7,702 bases of DNA, taken from assembly GCA_016934095.1 (NCBI GenBank), contig JAFGTO010000429.1, positions 1-7,702 on the forward strand. The letters run 5' to 3'. Source of the DNA: Candidatus Glassiibacteriota bacterium (GTDB taxonomy: Bacteria > Gemmatimonadota > Glassbacteria > GWA2-58-10). The position numbers and the translations under genes were made by a program. Shown here piece by piece: positions 1 to 6,670 of the stretch. Position 1 is the first letter of the stretch. Each line of letters begins with the position of its first letter. The notes under the pieces are model-generated. The model was not told the DNA's origin. It saw nothing but the letters and a program-made list of their open reading frames with translations, and did no database searches.

Positions 1-5
1 CTCAT
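1..5 (-). CDS. Start of the next downstream gene (5' fragment only)
   Basis: Read on the minus strand, an ATG occupies positions 5 to 3 and the coding region leaves the window at once. Its identity cannot be known from here. The start is believable because a perfect AGGAGG Shine-Dalgarno sequence (minus strand of 11-16) lies five bases upstream and promoter-like sequence precedes that. It follows the TlpA-like gene by about 52 nt on the same strand, so it may be both read through from the efflux operon and transcribed from its own promoter. Confidence 0.6.
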
Positions 6-10
6 TTTTA

Positions 11-16
11 CCTCCT
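11..16 (-). promoter_or_regulatory. Strong Shine-Dalgarno site for the edge gene
   Basis: The minus strand reads AGGAGG followed by TAAAA and ATG. This is a full match to the anti-Shine-Dalgarno core with five-base spacing. It is the strongest ribosome-binding site seen in the window and fixes the start of the edge gene at position 5. Confidence 0.75.
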
Positions 17-21
17 ACCCA

Positions 22-61
22 AATATATATTACTATATGTTTGTTGTCAAATTGGTATCAA
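22..61 (-). promoter_or_regulatory. Two overlapping sigma70-like promoters
   Basis: On the minus strand one set is TTGATA (61-56), an 18-base spacer and TATAGT (37-32). A second set is TTGACA (50-45), a 17-base spacer and TATATT (27-22). Both match the sigma70 consensus well. The first would start transcription near position 25 and give a leader that includes the Shine-Dalgarno site. The second would start near position 15, inside that site, so it is less likely to be productive for this start codon. The -35 of the first set overlaps the stop codon of the TlpA-like gene. The stretch is strikingly AT-rich against a G+C-rich background, so chance matches are easier here. Confidence 0.5.
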
Positions 62-630
62 AACAATTTCTTGATCTCCGAGACGAAAAAGCTCTTGGGG
101 TTGTAGCCCACTACCTTGGTTACCACCTTCCCCTGGCGGTCGATGATGTAAGTGGTGGGGACATACATGGGCTGGTAGGCATCGACCACCGGCCTGTCCG
201 CCATCACCACCGGGTAGGTAACCTTGTTTTTTTCCACGAACTTCTTTACCACTCCCGGGCCGCGGTCCACCGAGATACCGATAACATCCAGCCCCTGGGA
301 TTCATACTCGTTGTAGAGCTCCACGAACTCGGGCACGCCCTTGACACAGGGAGGGCACCAGGTGGCCCAGAAGTCGAGGATGACAACCTTGCCGCGCAGC
401 CCCGAAAGGACCACCTCGCCGCCGTCGATCCTGGCAAGGGTAAAATCGGGGGCCAGCTTGCCCTCGGCGGCTATACCGCCTGCCCGTGCTACGGCCTGTT
501 CGCTGCTCCGGGCCTCCGGGGCGCCGGCCGGAGGTGAAGAATCGCTGGATGAGCCGCCGGCTCCACAGGCGAAAAATAAAGCCATGACGGCCAGGGCAGC
601 ATTGGGGCCGAGTAATCCGGCTGTTTTCAT
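58..630 (-). CDS. TlpA/ResA-family periplasmic thioredoxin lipoprotein
   Basis: Thiol-disulfide oxidoreductase of 190 residues. Residues 1-21 are hydrophobic and end at Cys22 in an imperfect lipobox (LFFAC), so the protein is probably a lipoprotein facing the periplasm. A low-complexity Ser/Pro/Ala linker covers about 25-50. The thioredoxin domain runs from about 58 to 190, opening with APDFTL and carrying the redox site WCPPC (Cys92, Cys95) after FWAT. The cis-proline loop is VPT (Pro158) and is followed by YIIDRQGKVV, as in the AhpC/TSA-Redoxin class. The ATG is supported by AGGAG six bases upstream (637-641). It lies 50 nt after a CcdA-like gene, its expected electron donor, and is last of four genes in the efflux operon. 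Family members reduce cytochrome c haem-site thiols or other periplasmic disulfides; the target here is unknown. Class assignment is firm, specific role is not. Confidence 0.93.
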   Translation of the reverse strand: MKTAGLLGPNAALAVMALFFACGAGGSSSDSSPPAGAPEARSSEQAVARAGGIAAEGKLAPDFTLARIDGGEVVLSGLRGKVVILDFWATWCPPCVKGVPEFVELYNEYESQGLDVIGISVDRGPGVVKKFVEKNKVTYPVVMADRPVVDAYQPMYVPTTYIIDRQGKVVTKVVGYNPKSFFVSEIKKLF

Positions 631-680
631 CTATAACTCCTGTCTGGATCCAGGGGGACAGTAAAAGCTCCCGGTTGAGG

Positions 681-1559
681 TCAGCCGACTTCGAGCAGGA
701 ACGGGAATAGTTCCGCCAGGTAGCCGCTCAGAATTGTGAACATGTCAAAAAAGATCAGCACTCCCACCGCGATCAGGAACACTCCGCAGAAGATCTCGAT
801 AGCGCGCATGTGCCTGCGCAGCCGGCGGTAAACTCCCATGAAACCGTTGATCGCCAGGCCGGTCGCCAGGAAGGGCAGGCCCAGGCCCAGCGAGTACGAC
901 CCCAGGAGCACCACCCCGGAGCTGACCGTGTCCTGCTGGGCGGCCAGGCCGAGGATCGCCGCCAGGATAGGGCCGATACACGGAGTCCAGCCGAAAGCGA
1001 AAGCCGCACCGATCAGGTAAACACCCAGCAGGCCGAGGGCGTTTTCCCGGACGTGGATCCTTTTTTCATACTGCAGGAACCCTAAGCGTATGATCCCGGT
1101 CATGTGCAGGCCGAGGACCATGATCAGGGCGCCGGCCACCCGGCCGATCCAGATGCGGTTGGCGAAAATCAGCCTGCTCACGAAAGTGGCCGAGGCCCCC
1201 ATCATCACGAATACGGTAGAAAAACCCAGGACAAAAATCAAGGTGCTGATGAAAACCCTGGTCAGCCGCTTGCGCTTGCCGGTGTCCTGCTGTTCGAGCT
1301 CATCCACAGTCAGCCCGGAGATGAAAGAGATATAGGCCGGGATCAGCGGCAGCACGCACGGGCTGATGAAAGAGAAAATCCCGGCTCCGAAAGAGACCAC
1401 CAGGGCGGGGATCAGATTTTCGGGCAGGGGCTGTGTCCCTGCCGCCCCGGCCGCGGCCTGGATTGCCGGGGCCGGCAGGCTTTCCGCGACCCGGCTCAGC
1501 AGCAGGAGGATCGCCTCTGCAGCCCGGCCGGCCAGGGCACTTGTTGCAGCAAGCTCCAT
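681..1559 (-). CDS. ccdA: CcdA-like cytochrome c biogenesis / thiol electron transporter
   Basis: Integral membrane protein of 292 residues in the CcdA/DsbD-transmembrane family. It passes electrons from cytoplasmic thioredoxin to periplasmic thioredoxin-like proteins. Six hydrophobic segments can be seen at about 49-71, 100-122, 133-155, 175-195, 213-235 and 254-276. The two signature cysteines are in place: Cys68 in SPCVLPLIP of segment 1 and Cys194 in GWTPCIGP of segment 4. A roughly 45-residue Ala-rich N-terminal extension precedes segment 1 and makes the protein longer than a minimal CcdA (about 220-240 residues). I chose the ATG at 1559, with GGAGG about 12 nt upstream. A TTG at 1568 in the same frame would add three residues and overlap the RND stop by 4 bp, but sits only 3 nt after that site. 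It is translationally close to the RND permease and precedes the TlpA-like partner. Confidence 0.93.
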   Translation of the reverse strand: MELAATSALAGRAAEAILLLLSRVAESLPAPAIQAAAGAAGTQPLPENLIPALVVSFGAGIFSFISPCVLPLIPAYISFISGLTVDELEQQDTGKRKRLTRVFISTLIFVLGFSTVFVMMGASATFVSRLIFANRIWIGRVAGALIMVLGLHMTGIIRLGFLQYEKRIHVRENALGLLGVYLIGAAFAFGWTPCIGPILAAILGLAAQQDTVSSGVVLLGSYSLGLGLPFLATGLAINGFMGVYRRLRRHMRAIEIFCGVFLIAVGVLIFFDMFTILSGYLAELFPFLLEVG

Positions 1560-1564
1560 CTTTT

Positions 1565-4500
1565 TCAATTCCCTCCGGAAGTCCAGGTCATGCCGGCGGC
1601 CTCGGCCCTGACCACGGGTTTTTTCCCGGGGCTGAAGACCCGCCTGGCGGTGTGCTTGGCCCCCAGGGCCAGGTCATCGAAGAGCGAATAGAGGGTCGGG
1701 GTAACCACCAGGGTCAGGAAAGTCGAGGTGGTCATCCCGCCGAGGATGGCCAGGCCGACCGGCCCCCACATGGCGGCGCGGCCCTCTGCCGGGCCGAACA
1801 GCCAGGGAGCCAGCAGGGGCGCAGCCATCGGCAGCAGGGACAGTATGGTGGTCATCGCGGTCATCAGGATCGGGCGCAGTCGCTGGCGGACTCCCTCGAG
1901 GATCGCATCCTGGCGGGCCAGGCCCCTCATCCTGAGCTGGTTGATACAGTCGATCAGGATGATCCCGTTGTTGACCACCAGCCCGCAGACAATCAGCACG
2001 CCTATATATTCCACCGCGCCCAGGTTGGTCTTGGTCAGCACGAAAATGACCGCCACGCCGATGATGGCGAACGGTACCGAGAGCAGTATGGTGAACGGGT
2101 GGATGAAAGACTCGAAAAGTGCGGCCAGCAGAATATAAATCATTATTAATGAAAGGATTATAGCGAAATGCGATTCGCTCTCGGTCTCGCGCATATACTG
2201 GAAAGACCGGCCCAGCTCCCAGGTGTAACCCGGCGCCAGGCTGAGCTGCGACATCCTTGCGGCAACCTGGCTGCTCAGCAGGTAGATGCCGCTGGACCTG
2301 GAGTTGAGGTAGACCGAGACATTGTAGAGCCGGTCCGTCCTCTGGATTGAGCGGGGTCCGCTGCCGGTCTGGAAATCCGCCAGGCTTTTCAGCTCCTGGC
2401 GCTGGCCGTCCGGCGAGAACATCTCCATAGTACCCAGCCGCGAGAGGTCCAGCCGGTCTTCCTCTGCAAGGCCCAACTGGATATCCACCTCGCGGTCGGC
2501 GGCCTTGTAGCGGCTGACAGGGCGGCTGGACAACTGGGCGCTTACCGAGCGTGCCACCTGGCTGGCCGAGATGCCGGTGGCCGCCGCCCGCTCGCGGTTG
2601 ACCATGATCCGCACCTCCTGCTCGCCCTCCTCGGTGCTCAGGTCGATGTCCTGGACCTCGTCCAGGCCCTTCACCAGGTCCATCACCTGGCGGGCGTAGC
2701 GGTCCAGCAATTCCATCTGCTCGCCCTTGAGGATGATCTCCAGGCCGCTGGTTTCGCCTCCCCGGCCGTGGCGGTGGCCGTAGCGGTAATTGAAACCGGG
2801 CTTTTCCGGCAGCAGAGCTTTGACCTTCTCCTGAAGTTCGAGCGTGGTGAGGCCGCCTTTCCTGAGATCCTCGAAATATACCTGCACTTCCCCGCGGTTG
2901 CTGCGCCCCATCCTCAGCTCCACCCTGGCCGAGCGGATCTCCAGCTCTTCCTTGCGGGAGAGCAGGTCCGACTCGATCTGCCTCATCACCCGGGTGGACT
3001 GTTCCAGGGTGTAGTTGTGGCTGATCTCGATGTTGACATCCATGCGGCGCTCGGGAGTATAGGGGCTCCCCTGCTTGTCTATCATTTTATAGAGGAAAAA
3101 CACGCCGAAAAGCATGAATACTACCAGGACCAGGGTCACGATACGGGCGTGCAGGGCGCGCTCGGCCAGGTAGACGAAGAAGTTCCTGAGACGCGGGAAA
3201 GTACGCTGTTTACCGGGCTCCATTTTTTTCATCACCCGGGCGCTCAACAGCGGGACTATGGTGATGGCCACCAGCAGGCTGGCCAGGCAGACCACGCAGA
3301 AAGTTATGCCGAAATCTTTCATGAAGCGCATCGGTCCCCTGCCGCCGCCGGCCAGGAAGATCAGCGGAGCGAACACTATGATATTGGTCAGCATAGAGGC
3401 CAGCACTGCCATACCGACCTCGCCGGCACCGGTGTTTGCCGCTTCCACCGGGTCGAGCCCTTTTTCGCTGCGGATGCGGAAGATGTTCTCCAGCACCACG
3501 ATCGAGGGGTCCACCACGATGCCGATGGCGTAGATCAGGGCCATCAGGGTGATGATGTTCAGGGTCAGCTCGGAGTTGAACGGTGCCAGCCGCGAAACAT
3601 ACATGAAGAAAAAAGTGCAGATAATCGAGACAGGGATGGCGATGGCGATTACCAGGGTGTTGCGCACTTTGCCCAGGAAAAAAAGCAGGACTGCCACTGC
3701 CAGCAGCCCCCCGATCAGCCCGTTCTTTTTCAGGTTGTCGATGCTTTCCAGGATGTCCTGGGACTGGTCCCAGAAGACCTGGTAGGCGAGCTCACTGTAG
3801 CGCGGGTCGGTTTTTATCTCGTCCAGGGCTGCGCGCACCCGGGCGCAGACCTCGACAATGTTGGCGTTGGAGGCCTTGTAGATCCGCATGCTGACCAGGT
3901 CGTAACCATCCAGGCTCTCGAACCCGCGGTCCTTGGGATAATCGTAGCGTACGTCCGCCACCTGGTTCAGGCGCAAGCCCCTGGAATTCAGCGGCAGCTT
4001 GTCCAGCTCCTCGACAGAGCGAAAACTGCCGGTCGCCCGCAGGTTGTATTTCTTGCCCCCGGCTTTCACCCACCCGGCCGGCAGGTCTGCATTGTCTGCG
4101 CGGACCTGTCCGGAGAGCTGGTAGGCGTTGATCCCGTACGAGCGCATCAGGTCCTGGTCCAGGTCTATCCAGATGCTTTTCTTGTCCAGTCCCCGGGTCT
4201 CGACATTGGCCACGCCCTCGATGGCGATCATCCTTTTTTCCAGCACGTCCTCGACAATGTGGTCCCGGGCATCGGGGTCGCCCTTCCAGATCACTCCGAA
4301 CTGGAAGATCGGCATGTCGGTCATCTGCCAGCGCATGATACGTGGGTTGTCGGTCATGTCGCTGGGCAGACTGAGCCGCACGCGGTCCAGCCGGTCGCGG
4401 ACCTCCATTGAGACCAGGTCCATGTCCCGGCCTTCCTCGAACTCCAGACTGATCGAGCTGTAGCCCGAGGAGCTGTTCGAGTTGATCGCCTTGAGTCCCG

Positions 4501-4723
4501 GCAGGGTCCCCATGATTTCCTCGACCGGCCGGGTGATCAGCATCTCGACTTCTTCGGGGCTGCTGCTCTGGTAAGGGATGTGAATGCGCAGGTAAGGGGA
4601 GCTGATATCAGGAAAGAAAACCAGGGGCAGGCGTTTTACGCTCAGCAGGCCGAGCACGACAATGCTCAGCACTCCCATGATCGTGGTGACCGGCCGCTTG
4701 ATCGATACCTGCGCTAGTTTCAT
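1565..4723 (-). CDS. RND efflux permease, HAE1/AcrB-like
   Basis: Inner-membrane, proton-driven exporter of 1052 residues, the normal length for AcrB/MexB relatives. It has the duplicated RND plan. TM1 is at about 13-33, followed by a first periplasmic porter/docking region (about 40-330). The TM2-TM6 block spans about 334-500, TM7 about 527-545, a second periplasmic region about 550-850, and TM8-TM12 about 852-1015. Family motifs include FFPDISSPYL near the start, GIVVDPSIVVLENI in TM4 and QRLRPILMT in TM11. By alignment to AcrB from memory, Asp407 is kept (Asp405), Asp408 is Pro406, Lys940 is Asn918, and Arg971 and Thr978 are kept (Arg948, Thr955). The start lies 12 nt after the adaptor stop, with only a weak Shine-Dalgarno. 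HAE1 pumps export drugs, lipids or other amphiphiles; the substrate is not readable here. The residue pattern makes a CzcA-type heavy-metal pump less likely. Confidence 0.95.
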   Translation of the reverse strand: MKLAQVSIKRPVTTIMGVLSIVVLGLLSVKRLPLVFFPDISSPYLRIHIPYQSSSPEEVEMLITRPVEEIMGTLPGLKAINSNSSSGYSSISLEFEEGRDMDLVSMEVRDRLDRVRLSLPSDMTDNPRIMRWQMTDMPIFQFGVIWKGDPDARDHIVEDVLEKRMIAIEGVANVETRGLDKKSIWIDLDQDLMRSYGINAYQLSGQVRADNADLPAGWVKAGGKKYNLRATGSFRSVEELDKLPLNSRGLRLNQVADVRYDYPKDRGFESLDGYDLVSMRIYKASNANIVEVCARVRAALDEIKTDPRYSELAYQVFWDQSQDILESIDNLKKNGLIGGLLAVAVLLFFLGKVRNTLVIAIAIPVSIICTFFFMYVSRLAPFNSELTLNIITLMALIYAIGIVVDPSIVVLENIFRIRSEKGLDPVEAANTGAGEVGMAVLASMLTNIIVFAPLIFLAGGGRGPMRFMKDFGITFCVVCLASLLVAITIVPLLSARVMKKMEPGKQRTFPRLRNFFVYLAERALHARIVTLVLVVFMLFGVFFLYKMIDKQGSPYTPERRMDVNIEISHNYTLEQSTRVMRQIESDLLSRKEELEIRSARVELRMGRSNRGEVQVYFEDLRKGGLTTLELQEKVKALLPEKPGFNYRYGHRHGRGGETSGLEIILKGEQMELLDRYARQVMDLVKGLDEVQDIDLSTEEGEQEVRIMVNRERAAATGISASQVARSVSAQLSSRPVSRYKAADREVDIQLGLAEEDRLDLSRLGTMEMFSPDGQRQELKSLADFQTGSGPRSIQRTDRLYNVSVYLNSRSSGIYLLSSQVAARMSQLSLAPGYTWELGRSFQYMRETESESHFAIILSLIMIYILLAALFESFIHPFTILLSVPFAIIGVAVIFVLTKTNLGAVEYIGVLIVCGLVVNNGIILIDCINQLRMRGLARQDAILEGVRQRLRPILMTAMTTILSLLPMAAPLLAPWLFGPAEGRAAMWGPVGLAILGGMTTSTFLTLVVTPTLYSLFDDLALGAKHTARRVFSPGKKPVVRAEAAGMTWTSGGN

Positions 4724-4735
4724 CAGTGGTTTCCA

Positions 4736-5950
4736 TCATCTGGTTCCCGGGCCGCGGGAGGTGCCCTCGCGCGGTCCGGCTCTTTGGGTGGAAGGAACCG
4801 GCTCGGCCCCGGCCGGCTCATCGGTGATTATTTTTACCGTAGAGCCGTCCCGCAGGGTCTCCTTGCCCACGATCACCACCTGTTCCCCGTCCTCGAGACC
4901 CGCGAGCACCTCCAGCGTGTCCCCCTGCTCGATACCGATAGACACGTTGCGCCGGCGGGCCATTCCTCCCTCCCCGACAACGTAGACTTCCGTTTCATCG
5001 ACATCCGGAATCAGCGCCTTGCGGCTGATTACCAGGGAGTTCTTGTGGGTATCGGTCAGGATATAAGCCGAGCAGAACATCCCCGGCTTGAGTCTTCCCG
5101 AGTTCCCGGCCACCGCCACGGTTACCTTGACCGTACCGGTAGCAGGGTCCACCACCGGAGAGATCATCTCCACCACGCCTTCGAACGTCTCGCCGGGGAA
5201 CATCTCGCTTTCCAGCCGCACCCGGTCGCCGACCTTGACGCGCGCCAGCTCTTTCTCCGGCACATAGACCCGTGCCAGCAGTTTTCCCATGTCCGCCAGC
5301 TGGAACAGCACTGTGTTTACCCGGACCATGTCGCCCTGCTCGATCAGGCGCTGGGTGATAATCCCGCTGAAAGGAGCGGTGATCGTGGTATACTGCAGGT
5401 TGAGCTCCGCCTGTTCATACTGGGTTTTGGCGGTTTCGAAAAGATACTTGTTGTTGTCCAGGGTCTCCTGGCTGGTAAGCTCCTGCTCGAGCATTTTCTT
5501 GGTGCGCTCATAGACCGCGCGGTTGTTTTCCAGGCGCGCTGCGGCTTCCCGCAGGGCGAGCTCCAGCTCGGTTTTGTTCAGCTCGGCCAGTACCTGTCCT
5601 TTATTGACCCGGGTGCCCTCCTCCACCGCCAGCCGCTCGAGTTGCCCCTGTACCCGGGCGATTATTTCCACCTCGCGCAGGGCTTCGATATGGGTGTTGC
5701 CGAAAACATAGCTCGAGAGGTCTGCGCGCCAGGGCAGGCCGACTTCGACCGGCACCGCCTCCGGAGCGCGCCCCTGGCCGGCACCCAGCGATCCGGGCGC
5801 CCGGCCGCCGGCCTGTGCGCCTTTTCCGCCGGATCCCTGGTTCTGGCCCTCCAGGTCGTTCGAACAGCCGTAGAACAGCAGCCAGGGCAATACCAGCATC
5901 AACAGCGGGAGTAAGGATACTCTGTCAGTCTTGACCAATTCCTGCCTCAT
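4736..5950 (-). CDS. RND periplasmic adaptor (membrane-fusion lipoprotein)
   Basis: Membrane-fusion protein of 404 residues that would bridge the RND permease to an outer-membrane channel. Residues 12-28 are hydrophobic and end at Cys29 (FYGC, an atypical lipobox), suggesting lipid anchoring in the inner membrane. A Gly/Gln-rich linker covers about 32-65. Then come the first half of the lipoyl domain (about 85-125, with EEGTRVNKGQVLAELN), an alpha-helical coiled-coil hairpin rich in Leu, Glu and Arg (about 126-186), and the second lipoyl half (TITAPFSGIITQR to about 222). A beta-barrel follows (about 223-290), and a membrane-proximal domain ends near 375. The tail is a disordered Pro/Gly/Arg segment. 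The ATG has no good Shine-Dalgarno in front (GAACAAGA), but no better in-frame start precedes the signal sequence. It is the first gene of the operon, with the cognate permease 12 nt downstream. No outer-membrane factor gene is in the window. Confidence 0.94.
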   Translation of the reverse strand: MRQELVKTDRVSLLPLLMLVLPWLLFYGCSNDLEGQNQGSGGKGAQAGGRAPGSLGAGQGRAPEAVPVEVGLPWRADLSSYVFGNTHIEALREVEIIARVQGQLERLAVEEGTRVNKGQVLAELNKTELELALREAAARLENNRAVYERTKKMLEQELTSQETLDNNKYLFETAKTQYEQAELNLQYTTITAPFSGIITQRLIEQGDMVRVNTVLFQLADMGKLLARVYVPEKELARVKVGDRVRLESEMFPGETFEGVVEMISPVVDPATGTVKVTVAVAGNSGRLKPGMFCSAYILTDTHKNSLVISRKALIPDVDETEVYVVGEGGMARRRNVSIGIEQGDTLEVLAGLEDGEQVVIVGKETLRDGSTVKIITDEPAGAEPVPSTQRAGPREGTSRGPGTR

Positions 5951-5994
5951 TCTTGTTCGAATTGAACGGTATTCGTATTAGTGGAAAAAATTAT

Positions 5995-6035
5995 CCAGAA
6001 AACAACGGCCTTCCCGTAATACACCGGACAAGGCC
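5995..6035 (-). terminator. Hairpin with T-rich tail: terminator or leader attenuator
   Basis: On the minus strand GGCCTT (6035-6030) pairs with AAGGCC (6012-6007). An inner CCG/CGG pairing surrounds a GTGTATTA loop, and GTTGTTTTCTG follows. The stem is short (6 plus 3 bp) and the T-run is interrupted, so termination strength is uncertain. It lies after the deoxyribosyltransferase-like gene and before the efflux adaptor. It could end the former transcript, or act inside the leader of the efflux operon if the upstream promoter (6083-6110) is real. Confidence 0.35.
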
Positions 6036-6082
6036 CCGGAGTTACATTTTTCTTCCGGCCGGGCTTGACCGGGAAAAACAGA

Positions 6083-6110
6083 AATATAAAAAAGACCGGG
6101 CTAAAGTAAA
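6083..6110 (-). promoter_or_regulatory. Candidate promoter of the RND-CcdA-TlpA operon
   Basis: On the minus strand TTTACT (6110-6105) and TATATT (6088-6083) are separated by 16 bases, matching sigma70 boxes at 4 of 6 and 5 of 6 positions. Transcription would begin near 6076 and give an untranslated leader of about 125 nt ahead of the adaptor ATG at 5950. The surrounding 6070-6130 stretch is AT-rich, so a chance match is possible. The rest of the 207-nt gap (5951-6157) holds the hairpin at 5995-6035 and a short GTTC-N5-GAAC inverted repeat at 5955-5967, which could be a regulator site. Confidence 0.35.
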
Positions 6111-6157
6111 AGGTAAATAAATTTAAAATGTAGTTGCGGCAGGATGTCGGGAACGTG

Positions 6158-6571
6158 CTAAAAATGCTCCTCGATATATGTTGCCGCGGCCTCCAGGTCG
6201 GGCAGTATCTTGGTGCAGAACCGGATCATCCAGGGGTTGCAATCCTTGAAGGGGAAAGGGCTGAAGGCGATCACGAACTTGCCGAGGTTGTAGGAGGCGT
6301 GGAACACCTCCATCGCACTGCCCACGGAAGGCTTACAGTAGTTGACCAGCAGGATGTCGCACTCGGCGATGTCCTGCAGGTCGAAACTGACTATCTCATT
6401 GGCCGAGTCCACCTCGCGGTCCTTGAAATTGCGGCGCATGGGGTCCAGCAGGATGAAGCGCCCGGAGAAAAGCTTCTTGGCCCGCTCGCGCCAGACCCCG
6501 CACTCTTCCGGGCTGCAGTCCATGATCGGCCCGCAGAGATAGATGGTCCTGGTTTTTTTTGCTTGATTCAT
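6158..6571 (-). CDS. Nucleoside 2-deoxyribosyltransferase-like protein
   Basis: Soluble protein of 137 residues with the Rossmann-like outline of the nucleoside 2-deoxyribosyltransferase/DNPH1 family. That family cleaves or exchanges the N-glycosidic bond of 2'-deoxynucleosides or their 5'-monophosphates. Visible motifs are IYLCGPI at 10-16 (phosphate/nucleoside-binding loop) and DLQDIAECDILLVNY at 64-78, with paired acidic residues. PSVGSAMEV follows at 81-89, where Glu88 sits where the family's catalytic glutamate is found. No signal peptide or membrane segment is seen. The length is slightly short but within the family's usual 130-160. The ATG is preceded by AGGT about six bases upstream, a moderate ribosome-binding site. 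It stands alone, 141 nt after the secreted-protein gene and 207 nt before the efflux operon, so context says little. A role in nucleotide salvage or clean-up is inferred. It could instead belong to a related uncharacterised subfamily. Confidence 0.8.
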   Translation of the reverse strand: MNQAKKTRTIYLCGPIMDCSPEECGVWRERAKKLFSGRFILLDPMRRNFKDREVDSANEIVSFDLQDIAECDILLVNYCKPSVGSAMEVFHASYNLGKFVIAFSPFPFKDCNPWMIRFCTKILPDLEAAATYIEEHF

Positions 6572-6603
6572 CTTCCGACCTGCCTGTCCGGGCTTGCGGT
6601 TTT

Positions 6604-6649
6604 AAGCAGTGCGGAGACGCCAGTCCCTCCCGCAGCGCACTTACTGCTT
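6604..6649. repeat. Large inverted repeat between genes
   Basis: AAGCAGT (6604-6610) is the exact reverse complement of ACTGCTT (6643-6649). Just inside, GCGGAG (6611-6616) can pair with CTCCCGC (6627-6633) with one bulged C, leaving an unpaired AGCGCACTT on one side. An alternative fold pairs GTGCG (6609-6613) with CGCAC (6636-6640). The element fills about a third of the 141-nt gap upstream of the deoxyribosyltransferase-like gene. It has no T-tract on the minus strand, so it is not a classical terminator for these genes. It may be an mRNA-stabilising hairpin or a protein-binding site. Confidence 0.5.
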
Positions 6650-6670
6650 GACCTGACTTTTGCGGCAAGA

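Noticed and set aside
1433..2149. A 238-codon plus-strand open frame across the RND/ccdA junction
   Set aside because: Rich in Gly, Pro, His and Gln, with no domain; it is antisense to two strongly supported genes.
2768..4411. A 547-codon open frame on the plus strand opposite the RND permease
   Set aside because: It is wholly antisense to a certain RND gene, is rich in His, Gln and Asp without any recognisable domain, and open antisense frames this long are expected from the codon bias of G+C-rich genes.
4784..5914. A 376-codon plus-strand open frame opposite the adaptor gene
   Set aside because: Antisense shadow of the membrane-fusion protein; His/Arg/Gln-rich with no coherent motif, signal or ribosome-binding site.
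5955..5967. GTTC-N5-GAAC inverted repeat just upstream of the adaptor start as a stand-alone operator call
   Set aside because: Four-base arms occur often by chance and no regulator gene is adjacent; kept only as a comment in the leader description.
6067..6100. Direct repeat GACCGGG at 6067-6073 and 6094-6100
   Set aside because: Only seven bases, two copies, 27 bp apart in a low-complexity stretch; too short to argue for an operator or attachment site.
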